Source: Streptacidiphilus jeojiense (lineage in GTDB: Bacteria > Actinomycetota > Actinomycetes > Streptomycetales > Streptomycetaceae). From it: a stretch of DNA of 64,000 bases. The stretch's first letter is position 1. Each line of letters opens with the position of its first letter. This document shows positions 40,650 through 49,365 of the stretch, one piece after another. Where the stretch lies: positions 62,001 through 126,000 of the forward strand of contig NZ_JOEH01000015.1 of NCBI RefSeq assembly GCF_000719095.1, in the 5' to 3' direction. Position numbers and translations under genes: made by a program. The notes under the pieces were generated by a model that worked only from the letters and a program-made list of their open reading frames with translations, had not been told where the DNA came from and ran no database searches.

Positions 40650-43600
40650 TGACCGGCCGGTGCACGCTCTGCCGGGGCAGGGTGACGGACAGGGTGCGGG
40701 TCGCGCTGTCGAAGTGGTAGTCGTCGGGGGACAGTCGGGAACCGTCGGCGCTGACGCTGCCGGCCGGCGCCGTGACACCGGCGAGCAGGACGGTCCACTG
40801 CCGGGACTGCACCTGGCCGGGGAACGATCCGGAGGTCGGACTGATCGTCACCGTGCGCCTGGTGCCGCTCTCCTGGTACCGGATCGCGGTCGTGGCGCCG
40901 TGGCCGGGCCTGGTGGTGGTCCCGTTGTCCTCGTAGAGGGTGTAGGAGCCGGAGGCGCCCGCGGCGACGGTGAGGGTGACCTTCGTCAGCGGGGACTGGT
41001 CGTTGCTGGTGACGTCGTCGGTGCGGGTGGGGATGATCGCACCGGCCTTGACGAACACCGGCATGGTGTCCAGGCCGGTGGTGACGGACTGGGTGGTGCC
41101 GCCGGTGTAGGTCTGTCCGGTGAAGTAGTCGGTCCACTGGCCGGGTGGGAACCACACCGAGGTGGTGGCGGTGGTGCCGGGCGTGGTGACCGGGGCGACC
41201 AGCATGTCCGGGCCGTAGAAGTACTCGCTGCCGGCGGTGGCGTACGCCTGGGGCTCGTCCGGGTACTCCAGGTAGGTCGGGCGGGTCACCGGGACGCCGG
41301 TGGCATTGGCCTGCTCGGCGAGCGAGTAGGTGTACGGCACCAGGTTCTCGCGCAGGTTGAGGAACTTGTCGGCCGAGGCGCGGGCGGCGGTCCCGTACTG
41401 CCAGGGCAGACGGTCGCTGTGGTTGCTGTGCAGGCGGTCGATCGGCTGGAAGGTGCCCAGCTGGACCCAGCGCGCGTACAGGTCGTCGGGGAGTTTGTGG
41501 GTGGTGAGGGTCTGTCCGCCGGAGGTGTAGGTCTCCGAACCGGTCAGCCCGGTGGTGTCGTTGTGGCCGCCGATGTCGTGGCTGATCGCCGACATGCCGG
41601 TGGCGGCCGCCTCACCGGGGGTGTAGCCGACCTCCGCCTTGAGGGTGCCCCAGGTGGAGGAGGTGTCGCCGGTGAAGTGGACGGTGGTGCGCTTGTCGGC
41701 CCAGGGCCCGGTCGGCAGGGCTGCGTTGCCGCCGGACTGCAGGGAGCCGTAGGCACGGGAGAGCACGAAGCCGCGGCCGATGGACTTGTCGGCGTCGGTT
41801 GCGTACTGCTGGTTGATCCAGGCGTCGGGGGTGACGCCGGGCACCGAGGACTGCGAGGAGTCGCAGCACCAGTCGAGCCACCAGAAGTCGTTGCCCTGCT
41901 GGTCCATGGTCTGATGCAGGTTCAGGTACGCCTTCAGCTGGTCGGGGTCGCCGAAGTCGAAGGTGTAGCAGTCTCCGGCGCCGCTGCTGGCGGCAGGTGC
42001 GCAACCGCCCTTCTGCAGCTTGCCCTTGGCGGTCGCCTGGGCCTGGGCGAACTGCGGGTCGGAACTGAGGATGCTCGGGTGGATGTTGAGCGTGTTGTGC
42101 AGGCCCTGGGAGGCGGACCAGTCGAAGAACGCCTTGGGGTCAGGGAACTTGGCGGTGTCGATCTCCCAACCGCTCCAGGTGTTGGGGGACTTGAAGTCGG
42201 TGTCGGTCACCAGGACGTCCAGTGGCACGCCTTCGGAGCGGAAGGCGGGCAGGATCGTGTTCTCGTAGTCGGCGGCAGTGCGGTCGATGTACTCCGAGTA
42301 CCACACCCCGTAGGCCCACTCCGGGAGCAGCTCGGCCGGACCGGTCAGTGTCGCCAGGTCGGACAGGCCCTGCTGGTAGTCGTGCCCGTAGCCGAAGACA
42401 TAGCCGTCCTGGTACGGGGTGCCGCCGTGCGAGGGACGCTGGGTGACCTGTCGGGTGCCGGTGTCGTACAGGGCGGAGGTGGTGTCGTCGAGCAGGTACC
42501 AGCCGTCCTGGTACAGCAGGCCGGGCGTGGTCGCCGGTGCGCCGTTGTCGCCGTTGACGCCGTCGAGGCTGCGGCGGTAGCCGCCGAGCGCCAGGTGCGG
42601 CTGCGGGGCGGGGGCACCGGCCGCGGTGACGGCCACCGTGTCGAGGTTGACATGGCAGCTCGTGGCCGCTGGGCAGCCGATGGTGAGGTCGTCGGCGCCG
42701 GCCTTGAGCGTGACCGGTACCGAGGCGGTCTGCCAGCTGTCCCAGCCTCCGGTGACCGGCAGCGACAGGGTCTGTGACGTACCGCCGGAGGACACGGTGG
42801 CGCTGCGGGTCTGGTAGAGACCGTCGCCGCCGGTGCCGTTGGCGTAGCGCACCTGCAGTGCGTAGCTGCCGTCGGCCGGTACGCCGACCAGATGGGCCGA
42901 CACGCTCGACCCCTGGTTCAGCTCCGCGACGAACCCGCTGCCGGAGTAGCCGGTGTGGTCGGTGGCCACGACGGCCGAGCCGCCGAGGCGGGCGGCCTCC
43001 GCCTCGCAGCCCACCGCGAGCCGGCAGTCCGTGATCGCGGTCGTGGACACCGGCGGGTAGGCGGCGCCCGGGTTCACCAGGGCCACGCTGTCGATGTTCA
43101 CATTGCCGGAGTCGGTGGCGGTCCTGGCCAGCGTGACCGTGTGGTGTCCGGCACCCAGCTGCACCGAAGTGGTCGCCAGGCTCCAGGAGTCCCAGTTGGC
43201 GGTGGTCGGCAGGCTCAGCGTGCGGCTCGCGCCGCCGTCCACCGACAGGGTCAGTGTTCGCGTGGTGGACTGGCCGTCCCCGCCGACGGAGTTGGCGTAG
43301 CGGGTGTCGAACTGGTAAGTGCCGGACGCGGCCACGTCGACGTCGGCCGACAGCGAGTTGCCAGTCCCCTGGAAGCCGGCCAGGAAGCCGGAGCCGGTGT
43401 AGCCGGTGTGGTCCGTGGCGGTACTGAGCCCGCTGTACGACAGGCGCTCGGCCTCGCACAGGGCGCCCAGGCTGCAGGTCAGCTGCTGCCACGGGGTGGC
43501 GGTGACCGGCGCCCCGCCGGCCGACAGCTGCACGGAGAGGTTCTGGGCGTTGAACGCGCCCGACCCCACCTGGTACCGCAGGGTGAGCGCGCTGGTGCTG

Positions 43601-43926
43601 ACGGTCAGCCAGCCGTTGGAGGTGCTGGTGGTGTAGCTGGTCGGCGTGAACGCGGTGCGGCCGATGGCGTTGAAGGTCGCGCTGTCGGTGAACCTGCCGT
43701 CCTGCGCGTACTCCGTGCGGATCAGCGTCGGTGACAGCACCTCGAAGCGCGCCCCGCCGGAGGTCACCGTGGCGAGCCGGTGGACTGCGGCGGCCCCTGC
43801 CGACTCCCCCGCTGACGCCGGTCCGGCACCGACCGTCGCCATGGCCGCCATGCTGACGGCCAGTGCGACGATGGTGGCCCGCCGTCGGAGTAAGCGCATC
43901 ACGCGCTGCGCTGGGCTTCTTGTCAT
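40633..43926 (-). CDS. large secreted GH31 alpha-glycosidase with two CBM35-like modules
   Basis: 1097 aa from the ATG at 43926; ATGs at 43944 and 43899 are alternatives. The signal peptide has an Arg-rich start (RVMRLLRRRATIVALAVSMA). The N-terminal GH31 beta-domain is interrupted by two CBM35/6-like modules (about residues 140-290 and 295-435). Each starts CEAE and has a DHTGYxGSGF segment. The barrel follows: PEWAYGVWYSEYIDR, DFWWLDWCCDSSQ (nucleophile Asp loop), HFTGDTSSTWGTL, then the distal beta-domain (KAGAIIPTR, YTLYEDNGTT). GH31 enzymes hydrolyse or transfer alpha-glycosidic bonds. The WLDWCC variant and double CBM insertion are unusual. Substrate not known; an alpha-glucan or xyloglucan is possible. 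Confidence 0.87.
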   Translation of the reverse strand: MTRSPAQRVMRLLRRRATIVALAVSMAAMATVGAGPASAGESAGAAAVHRLATVTSGGARFEVLSPTLIRTEYAQDGRFTDSATFNAIGRTAFTPTSYTTSTSNGWLTVSTSALTLRYQVGSGAFNAQNLSVQLSAGGAPVTATPWQQLTCSLGALCEAERLSYSGLSTATDHTGYTGSGFLAGFQGTGNSLSADVDVAASGTYQFDTRYANSVGGDGQSTTRTLTLSVDGGASRTLSLPTTANWDSWSLATTSVQLGAGHHTVTLARTATDSGNVNIDSVALVNPGAAYPPVSTTAITDCRLAVGCEAEAARLGGSAVVATDHTGYSGSGFVAELNQGSSVSAHLVGVPADGSYALQVRYANGTGGDGLYQTRSATVSSGGTSQTLSLPVTGGWDSWQTASVPVTLKAGADDLTIGCPAATSCHVNLDTVAVTAAGAPAPQPHLALGGYRRSLDGVNGDNGAPATTPGLLYQDGWYLLDDTTSALYDTGTRQVTQRPSHGGTPYQDGYVFGYGHDYQQGLSDLATLTGPAELLPEWAYGVWYSEYIDRTAADYENTILPAFRSEGVPLDVLVTDTDFKSPNTWSGWEIDTAKFPDPKAFFDWSASQGLHNTLNIHPSILSSDPQFAQAQATAKGKLQKGGCAPAASSGAGDCYTFDFGDPDQLKAYLNLHQTMDQQGNDFWWLDWCCDSSQSSVPGVTPDAWINQQYATDADKSIGRGFVLSRAYGSLQSGGNAALPTGPWADKRTTVHFTGDTSSTWGTLKAEVGYTPGEAAATGMSAISHDIGGHNDTTGLTGSETYTSGGQTLTTHKLPDDLYARWVQLGTFQPIDRLHSNHSDRLPWQYGTAARASADKFLNLRENLVPYTYSLAEQANATGVPVTRPTYLEYPDEPQAYATAGSEYFYGPDMLVAPVTTPGTTATTSVWFPPGQWTDYFTGQTYTGGTTQSVTTGLDTMPVFVKAGAIIPTRTDDVTSNDQSPLTKVTLTVAAGASGSYTLYEDNGTTTRPGHGATTAIRYQESGTRRTVTISPTSGSFPGQVQSRQWTVLLAGVTAPAGSVSADGSRLSPDDYHFDSATRTLSVTLPRQSVHRPVTVSFG

Positions 43927-43942
43927 GGGAGGGCCGCACCCC

Positions 43943-43958
43943 ATTCCATCGTTGGAAT
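43943..43958. promoter_or_regulatory. LacI-type operator in the GH31 leader
   Basis: ATTCCATCGTTGGAAT is a 16-bp palindrome with a single mismatched pair and a CG centre, as LacI proteins prefer. It lies 17 bp upstream of the chosen GH31 start. Confidence 0.6.
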
Positions 43959-44070
43959 CTCTGTACGTGGCATGACATCACACCCTCCGGACGGTGTCCA
44001 TGAGTCCGGCGCCAGCTGCGGGGTTCCGCTCGTCAGCGCCGTCGGGGCGGTCGCCCTGCCACCGTCCGGT

Positions 44071-44094
44071 ATTCCAACGTTGTTACCGCTTGAA
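44071..44094. promoter_or_regulatory. second GH31 promoter box
   Basis: ATTCCAACGTTG (44071-44082) repeats the half of the 43943 operator and overlaps TGTTACCGCTTGAA (44081-44094), whose first ten bases equal the GH6-promoter LacI box. The region may therefore be seen by two repressors. Confidence 0.42.
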
Positions 44095-44136
44095 CGGCAG
44101 CGGCTCCGATCTCAACCCCTGCGTGGTCGCTCCGGA

Positions 44137-45405
44137 TCACGCCTCACTGCCCCGGGCCAGGATCCGACCGGTCGCGCTGCTCGGGCGCATGAGCAGATGG
44201 CTGGCTGCGGCCCACAGGGTGGCGGTCGCGATCAGGGCAGTGAGGAGGGCCCACAGGGGTGTCCGCAGCAGGAAGAGGATGCCTGCCAGGCTGTACATGA
44301 TGAGATTGGCGAAGAGGATGATCTGGTTCACCCAGCCCCACAGCCCCTGCTGGGACACGTTCTCCCGGGCCGCCAGTCGGGACAGTGCGGAGCGCATGGC
44401 GCCGCTGACCAGGGCGGCGCAGCAGCCGAGCGCGAGGAAGGCCAGGTAGGGCAGCGGTCCGGAGCCGAACGACCAGGCCACCAGGCCCACCGCGTACAAC
44501 GCCGCCATCAGGTTCATCGGAACCGTCCAGGTGGGCCGGCGTGTTGACACCCCGAGGGCGGCGAGGCCACCGAGGCCGTAGCAGCCCAGGGCCAGTCCGA
44601 CCTGCCCCGCCGAGAAGCCGAGTCCCTGTTGGAACCTCGGCATCTCGACCGCGTTCAACAGCGCTCCGGTGAGCATGAAGCTGAACCAGACGACCATGCC
44701 GCGGGTCAGCAACGGACCGGTGTGCTGCGGGCGTCCGGCCCAGGAGAAGAGTCTCCGCGGTCCGGCCGGGGCGCTCCGGGCAGGTTCCTGGTCGGGAACG
44801 TGCCGGAAGTGGCGGGGCAGCAGAATCGCGACGCCGATCAGGAAGCTCGACGCGTCGAGGGCGAACAGAAGCCCGACGCCGAGCGCCTGGCTGAGCGCAC
44901 CGCCGACGGCGGGCGCCAGCACCAGGGTCAACGAACCCGCGGCGCCCACCGCCGTATAGGTCGACTCACGCACCGCACTGCTCACGGACGTGGTGACCAG
45001 GGTGAACAGCAGCGGGTTGGCGACGGCGCGCAGGAACATGGCGAGCGCCACGAACGCGTAGACGTAGGGCAGCGAGCGGTAGCCGACACACATCGTGAGG
45101 GAGAGAAGAGCCAGCACGACCTGCGTCGCCGCCCAGGCGCGGTAGGTGTGTCGGCCGCCGATCCGGTCGGAGACCGCACGCGCCCCCAGCAGGGCCGGAA
45201 CGGTCTGTGCGAAGAACACCCCGGCGCTGGCCGCCGAACCGTACTTCTCCTGGACCGCGACCACCACGGCCAGGAACGTCAGCCAGTTCCCCGTCTGCGA
45301 GACGGCGGCGGCCAGCACCAGGCGCCGGCGCAGTCGGGACTCCGCCGGTGCCGTGTCTGTGGTCGCTCTCTGACGTTCCGTCTGTTCCTGGGTGCCGTCA
45401 GCCAT
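44137..45405 (-). CDS. MFS transporter
   Basis: A 422-aa protein with about 12 hydrophobic spans. LRRRLVLAAAVSQTGNWLTF begins the first, and SDRIGGRHTYRAWAATQVV is the loop 2-3 motif of major-facilitator drug/metabolite exporters. An intracellular central loop (about residues 200-230: HFRHVPDQEPARSAPAGPRR) splits the halves. Substrate unknown. The start overlaps the end of the upstream metallophosphoesterase by 8 bp, so the two are probably made together. Confidence 0.88.
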   Translation of the reverse strand: MADGTQEQTERQRATTDTAPAESRLRRRLVLAAAVSQTGNWLTFLAVVVAVQEKYGSAASAGVFFAQTVPALLGARAVSDRIGGRHTYRAWAATQVVLALLSLTMCVGYRSLPYVYAFVALAMFLRAVANPLLFTLVTTSVSSAVRESTYTAVGAAGSLTLVLAPAVGGALSQALGVGLLFALDASSFLIGVAILLPRHFRHVPDQEPARSAPAGPRRLFSWAGRPQHTGPLLTRGMVVWFSFMLTGALLNAVEMPRFQQGLGFSAGQVGLALGCYGLGGLAALGVSTRRPTWTVPMNLMAALYAVGLVAWSFGSGPLPYLAFLALGCCAALVSGAMRSALSRLAARENVSQQGLWGWVNQIILFANLIMYSLAGILFLLRTPLWALLTALIATATLWAAASHLLMRPSSATGRILARGSEA

Positions 45406-46666
45406 TCGACCGCAGGGTGAGCAGGGTGATCTCGCTCGGTGCGAAGACGCGGAACGGCGGGCCCCAGAAGCCGGTGCCGCGGCTGGTGTAGAGCTGGGTA
45501 CGTGCTCCGTGCCGGCTCAGGCCGTGGACCACCGGCTGGTCGATACGGACCAGGAAGTTGAAGGGCCAGATCTGCCCGCCGTGGGTGTGTCCGGAGACCT
45601 GCAGGTCGATCCCGGCGCTCGCGGCCTGTCCGACGTACTTGGGCTGGTGGGCGACGAGCAGCACCGGCAGCTCCGGGTCGGCTCCCGCCAGCGCGCCGTC
45701 CAGGTTCGCCCGGTGTCCGGCCAGCCCGGAGGAGGCCGCGGTCACGTCGTCCACGCCCGCGAGCACCAGGCTGTCGCCGCCGCGCTGGACCACCAGGTGG
45801 CGGTTGTGCAGCGGCTCCCAGCCCAGTTCGGCCATGTGGTCGAGCCAACCCTGCGCCTCGCCGAAGTACTCGTGGTTGCCGGTGACGTACACCTTCGCCA
45901 GCCGTGAGCGCATCGTGCCGAGCGGTGCGGCCTGCCCGCGGCGCTGGTCCAGGGTGCCGTCGGCGATGTCGCCCGCGTGGCAGACGATGTCGGCGTCCAG
46001 CTCGTTGACCGCCTCGGCCACCCGCGCGGACCAGTCGGCCCGGTCGATCGGGCCGTAGTGGGTGTCGGCCAGCACCACGACCCGTGTCCCGTCCAGGCCG
46101 CGGCCGAGCCGCGGGACGGTGACGTCCAGGCGCTTGACCCGGGGCAGGCGCATGGCCTCGTGGTGGCCCCAGACCAGCAGGACTGCGGCGACCACCGCGA
46201 CGGCGACAGCCACGATCCTGGACCGGGTCGGGTCGCCGACGCCGAACGCGAACAGGAGCAGCCGCAGCAGGCCGCTCAGAGCCGACCAGGCGAACAGCAC
46301 CCAGACGATCCCGAGCGTGGTGTCCGCCGCGCGTGCCGCCGGGTCGGACCGCCTGCGCCCGTGCCCCCGGACCATCAGCACCGGGAAGGCGAACAGGGCA
46401 GCCGCGAAAACGACGGAGCCGACCAGGACCACCGGGAACGGCCAGTCGGCGCCGGCGGCGAACAGCGTCCACCAGGGCAGCAGGAACAGCAGGACGAGCA
46501 CGGCAACGACCACGGACCCGCCCAGCAGCCGGCGCAGACCCCGACCGCCGCCGCCACCGGTTTCGGCTTCGGGTGACGCCCCGTCATCTCCCCTGGGTTC
46601 CGGGCCACCGACGCCGGCCACCGCCACGGCCGGGTCCGACAACCGGGACTCATTGCCTGTCGTCAC
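45398..46666 (-). CDS. membrane-anchored metallophosphoesterase (YaeI-type)
   Basis: 422 aa from the GTG at 46666, chosen because GAGGGG lies 7 nt upstream; in-frame upstream ATGs lack that. The N-terminal third has four predicted spans (about residues 45-65, 75-100, 117-145, 155-175). The phosphoesterase domain (about 185-420) keeps every metal motif: LADTHYG, HAGDIADG, TGNHEYFG, AHQP and SGHTHGGQ. Proteins of this kind face the cytosol or outer leaflet and hydrolyse phosphodiesters, in some cases of lipid A or phospholipid. It overlaps the downstream MFS gene by 8 bp. Confidence 0.87.
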   Translation of the reverse strand: MTTGNESRLSDPAVAVAGVGGPEPRGDDGASPEAETGGGGGRGLRRLLGGSVVVAVLVLLFLLPWWTLFAAGADWPFPVVLVGSVVFAAALFAFPVLMVRGHGRRRSDPAARAADTTLGIVWVLFAWSALSGLLRLLLFAFGVGDPTRSRIVAVAVAVVAAVLLVWGHHEAMRLPRVKRLDVTVPRLGRGLDGTRVVVLADTHYGPIDRADWSARVAEAVNELDADIVCHAGDIADGTLDQRRGQAAPLGTMRSRLAKVYVTGNHEYFGEAQGWLDHMAELGWEPLHNRHLVVQRGGDSLVLAGVDDVTAASSGLAGHRANLDGALAGADPELPVLLVAHQPKYVGQAASAGIDLQVSGHTHGGQIWPFNFLVRIDQPVVHGLSRHGARTQLYTSRGTGFWGPPFRVFAPSEITLLTLRSNG

Positions 46667-46792
46667 TCCGCTACCCCTCACATCCGCCGTCAGCCTGCCG
46701 ACTCCATCATCCGGCATGCGGTGCGGCGCCCCTCGGGCACGGTGCCCTGCGGCCACCGGGCTATGCCCTATAGGTTATGCAAGGATGGCTGC

Positions 46793-47371
46793 ATGCAGAC
46801 TCAGGAGGAGATCTACCGGCATCTGCGCGACCTGCGCAATGAACTCGGCGTGGTATCCGGCCGTTACGGCGAGATCAGCGATGGCGAGATCGTCATGATG
46901 ATGAGTCCTGTGCCGATGCATGCGTACATCGCCAGAAGCATCGCCCGACAGCTGGACGCCCAACTGCCTCCGCCCCTGGGCGCTTTCGAGAATGCCGACA
47001 CTGATGACGCCGCCCTGGGAAAGCTGCGCATCCCCGATGTTCTGGTCGTGCCCGAGGATGCGATGAAGAGCGTCGACCCGCTGGACCCGCACGAGATCAG
47101 CCTTGCCGTGGAGATCGTCTCGCGATCCAACCCGAATACGGACTATGTCGACAAAGTGGCCGACTATCCGGCCATGGGAATCCCCCACTACCTGATCATC
47201 GACCCGCGCGACGGTACCGCGCGCCATCACTGGCAGATCGCAACGCAGAACGGGCACCCGGCCTACCTCAACCAGGTCTCCTACAGCTTCGGCGACAAGA
47301 TTCGCATCGGCGACTGGACCATCGACACCGCCGACCTGCCCCGGTACAGCGACGACCAGAGGCCGGCATGA
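46793..47371 (+). CDS. Uma2-family (DUF820) endonuclease-like protein
   Basis: 192 aa from the ATG after AAGGA. The PD-(D/E)XK-like Uma2 fold is visible: DGEIVMMMSPVPMHAYIARS (about residues 30-49), then KLRIPDVLVVPEDAM (metal Asp), then SLAVEIVSRSNPNTDYVDKV (Glu and Lys of the nuclease motif) and YLIIDPRDG. Its third codon positions are less GC-biased than neighbouring genes, which suggests acquisition. The stop overlaps the ATG of a 65-aa XRE protein. Uma2 proteins are abundant in actinomycetes and cyanobacteria; their role is unproven. Confidence 0.85.
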   Translation: MQTQEEIYRHLRDLRNELGVVSGRYGEISDGEIVMMMSPVPMHAYIARSIARQLDAQLPPPLGAFENADTDDAALGKLRIPDVLVVPEDAMKSVDPLDPHEISLAVEIVSRSNPNTDYVDKVADYPAMGIPHYLIIDPRDGTARHHWQIATQNGHPAYLNQVSYSFGDKIRIGDWTIDTADLPRYSDDQRPA

Positions 47372-47565
47372 CCCCGGGCCGGCTCGTACGGGAGCGCCGC
47401 GAAGCGATCGGCTGGTCCCAGGCCCGGCTCGCCCAAGCCGCGCAGACCCGTCAGCCCGTCATCTCCCGTATCGAATCCGGGCGTCTCAACCCCACCGTCG
47501 ACATGCTCGCCCGGCTGGCCAACGCCATGGATGCCGAGCTCACCCTCACGCTCCTCCCGCGCTGA
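47368..47565 (+). CDS. small XRE-family HTH protein
   Basis: 65 aa, essentially a bare HTH: SQARLAQAAQTRQPVISRIE (about residues 17-36) then SGRLNPTVDMLARLANAMD. The ATG overlaps the Uma2 stop (ATGA), so its synthesis is tied to the nuclease-like protein. It may repress their joint promoter or act as an antitoxin-like partner. The region 47566-47724 downstream holds no gene. Confidence 0.87.
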   Translation: MTPGRLVRERREAIGWSQARLAQAAQTRQPVISRIESGRLNPTVDMLARLANAMDAELTLTLLPR

Positions 47566-47724
47566 CAACGCCACCCCTGCCTGCCGAGGTCCGACATCGG
47601 TGCGAGCTCCCATTGGGCCGCAGGTCGGGCGGTTCTTGCGCGGCTGGCAGGCTGGGGGGTCATTGTCTTGCTGTTTCCGGGAGCACTCGTGCCGTTCGCG
47701 CATGCTTCTCCTAGCGTGAGCGGT

Positions 47725-48579
47725 ATGACGCACGCATCCCCGCACACACCATCCCCGCACGCAACGGAGCACGACTCCGACGACCATGCGGAACTCCTCG
47801 ACCTGGATGCCGAGGTGCTCGCCGAGCACCTCGCCGACATCACCGGCTGGCTGCCCGTCGGCGCCGACCCACAGCAGATCGTGGATCTGGGTTGCGGGAC
47901 CGGAGCCGGAACCTTCGCGCTGCTGGAGCGCTTCCCCCGGGCCCAAGTGACCGCCGTCGACACCTCCGCCGGCCATCTGGCCCGGCTACTCCGGAAGGCC
48001 GAGGCAGCGGGCCTGGCCGACCGGGTGCACGCCGTCCAGGCCGACCTCGACGCCGGCTGGCCCGATCTGGGCAGGCCGGAGCTGATCTGGGCATCGGCCT
48101 CGATGCACCACATGGCCGACCCCGGGCGTACGTTGCGCCGGGTGCGCGACACGCTCGCTCCGGGCGGACTGTTCGCCGTGGTGGAGCTGGCCGGCTTCCC
48201 CAGGTTCCTGCCCGAGGGCGCCCCCGAGGACCGTCCCGGTCTGGAGGAGCGCTGCCATGCCGCCACCGACCGGCACCACGCCGAGCACGTGCCGCACCGC
48301 GGTGCCGACTGGGGTTCCGAGCTCACCGCCGCCGGCTTCACCGTCGAGGCCGAACGCACCGTCAGCGTGGACATCGGACCGCCGCACACCGACGCGGTCG
48401 GCCGCTACGCCCTCGGCAGCCTGCGCCGCATGCGCGGCAGCGTCGCCCAGGTCCTGGCGGCCGAGGACCTCGCCGCCCTCGACCGACTGCTGGACACCGA
48501 AGGACCGGACAGCATCCTGCGCCGCGACGACCTCGCGGTGCGCACCGAGCGCATGGCCTGGGCGGCACGGCGCAGCTGA
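47725..48579 (+). CDS. class I SAM-dependent methyltransferase
   Basis: 284 aa from the ATG at 47725 (an in-frame start further upstream lacks support). Motif I is IVDLGCGTGAGTFALLERFP (about residues 50-69), motif II VTAVDTSAGHL, and SASMHHMADPGRTLRRVRDT the motif IV region. A His-rich N-terminus precedes it. The substrate is unknown. Relatives act on small molecules. Transcribed towards the convergent TetR gene with a 15-bp gap. Confidence 0.85.
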   Translation: MTHASPHTPSPHATEHDSDDHAELLDLDAEVLAEHLADITGWLPVGADPQQIVDLGCGTGAGTFALLERFPRAQVTAVDTSAGHLARLLRKAEAAGLADRVHAVQADLDAGWPDLGRPELIWASASMHHMADPGRTLRRVRDTLAPGGLFAVVELAGFPRFLPEGAPEDRPGLEERCHAATDRHHAEHVPHRGADWGSELTAAGFTVEAERTVSVDIGPPHTDAVGRYALGSLRRMRGSVAQVLAAEDLAALDRLLDTEGPDSILRRDDLAVRTERMAWAARRS

Positions 48580-48594
48580 GGGTGCACGGTCTGA

Positions 48595-49260
48595 CTACGC
48601 CTTCCGACCGTCCGCCGGCTCCGGCTCCGACTCCGGCGCCACCCGCAGGCCGCGCAGCAGCACGTCCAGGAGTGAGTCCACCGACGCGATGCTCAGGTCT
48701 GCGCGGCGGGCGGTCACCCAGTACATCAGCGAGCCGAGGATGGCGTCGACGACGGCGCCGAAGTCCGCGTCCGGACGCACCTCGCCGGCCTCGGCGGCCA
48801 GGCGCAGGCGGTCGATCAGTCCGGTCCGCTGGACCTGCGTGAAGCGTTCGTAGAGCCGCTCGGCGGTGGCCGGGTCCTCGCTCGCCGCCGCGGTGACGGC
48901 CCGGATGCGGCCGGCCCGGACCGGGTCGACGAAGTCCCGGGCCAGGGCGTGCACCCATGCCCGGACGTCCTGGTCCACCGATCCGCTGCGGGCCGGCGGC
49001 GCGAGGTAGAAGGGCTGCGCCTCCTCCAGTACCGCGTCCGCCACGACCATCCCCTTCGAGGGCCACCAGCGGTAGATGGTGTCCTTGCCCACCCCGGCCC
49101 GCGACGCGATCCCGCCGATCGAAAGCCGCTCGTAGCCCAGCTCGCCGATGAGCTCGCGGGTCGCCGAGAGGATGGCGAGCCGCGACGCCTCACTGCGCTT
49201 GCGACCCGGGCCGGGGCGCACATCCTTGCTGGTGGGAGGGGTCTTGCTGGGCTCACTCAC
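48595..49260 (-). CDS. TetR-family regulator of the divergent SDR
   Basis: 221 aa from the GTG at 49260. The HTH is at about residues 25-70 (LAILSATRELIGELGYERLS, IGGIASRAGVGKDTIYRWWP), preceded by a basic GPGRKRSEA arm. The C-terminal domain is of the TetR_C_11/16 style (LARDFVDPVRAGRIRAVTAA). TATGAT (complement of 49267-49272) ends 6 nt before GTG with no Shine-Dalgarno, so the mRNA is probably leaderless. Its operator is expected at 49329-49356. Confidence 0.87.
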   Translation of the reverse strand: MSEPSKTPPTSKDVRPGPGRKRSEASRLAILSATRELIGELGYERLSIGGIASRAGVGKDTIYRWWPSKGMVVADAVLEEAQPFYLAPPARSGSVDQDVRAWVHALARDFVDPVRAGRIRAVTAAASEDPATAERLYERFTQVQRTGLIDRLRLAAEAGEVRPDADFGAVVDAILGSLMYWVTARRADLSIASVDSLLDVLLRGLRVAPESEPEPADGRKA

Positions 49261-49266
49261 CGGCCA

Positions 49267-49356
49267 ATCATAGGTCGGCCGCCGACGCGCCGGGCCTGTG
49301 TTGCTTCCGTGCCATGTCGGAGTTACCGTTTCAATACGGGACGACTCGTATCGAAA
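49267..49356. promoter_or_regulatory. TetR/SDR divergent promoters with operator
   Basis: Minus-strand -10 TATGAT (complement of 49267-49272). Plus-strand TTGCTT (49301-49306), 17 bp, TACCGT (49324-49329). Inverted repeat TTTCAATACG (49329-49338), 8-nt spacer, CGTATCGAAA (49347-49356) with 9 of 10 pairs matching. The repeat covers the expected SDR transcription start. Confidence 0.66.
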
Positions 49357-49365
49357 TGGACAACC

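Noticed and set aside
46793..47565. Uma2/XRE pair as part of a restriction or CRISPR system.
   Set aside because: No methyltransferase with DNA motifs, no Cas genes and no repeat array nearby; the methyltransferase at 47725 has a small-molecule-type motif set and its own start.
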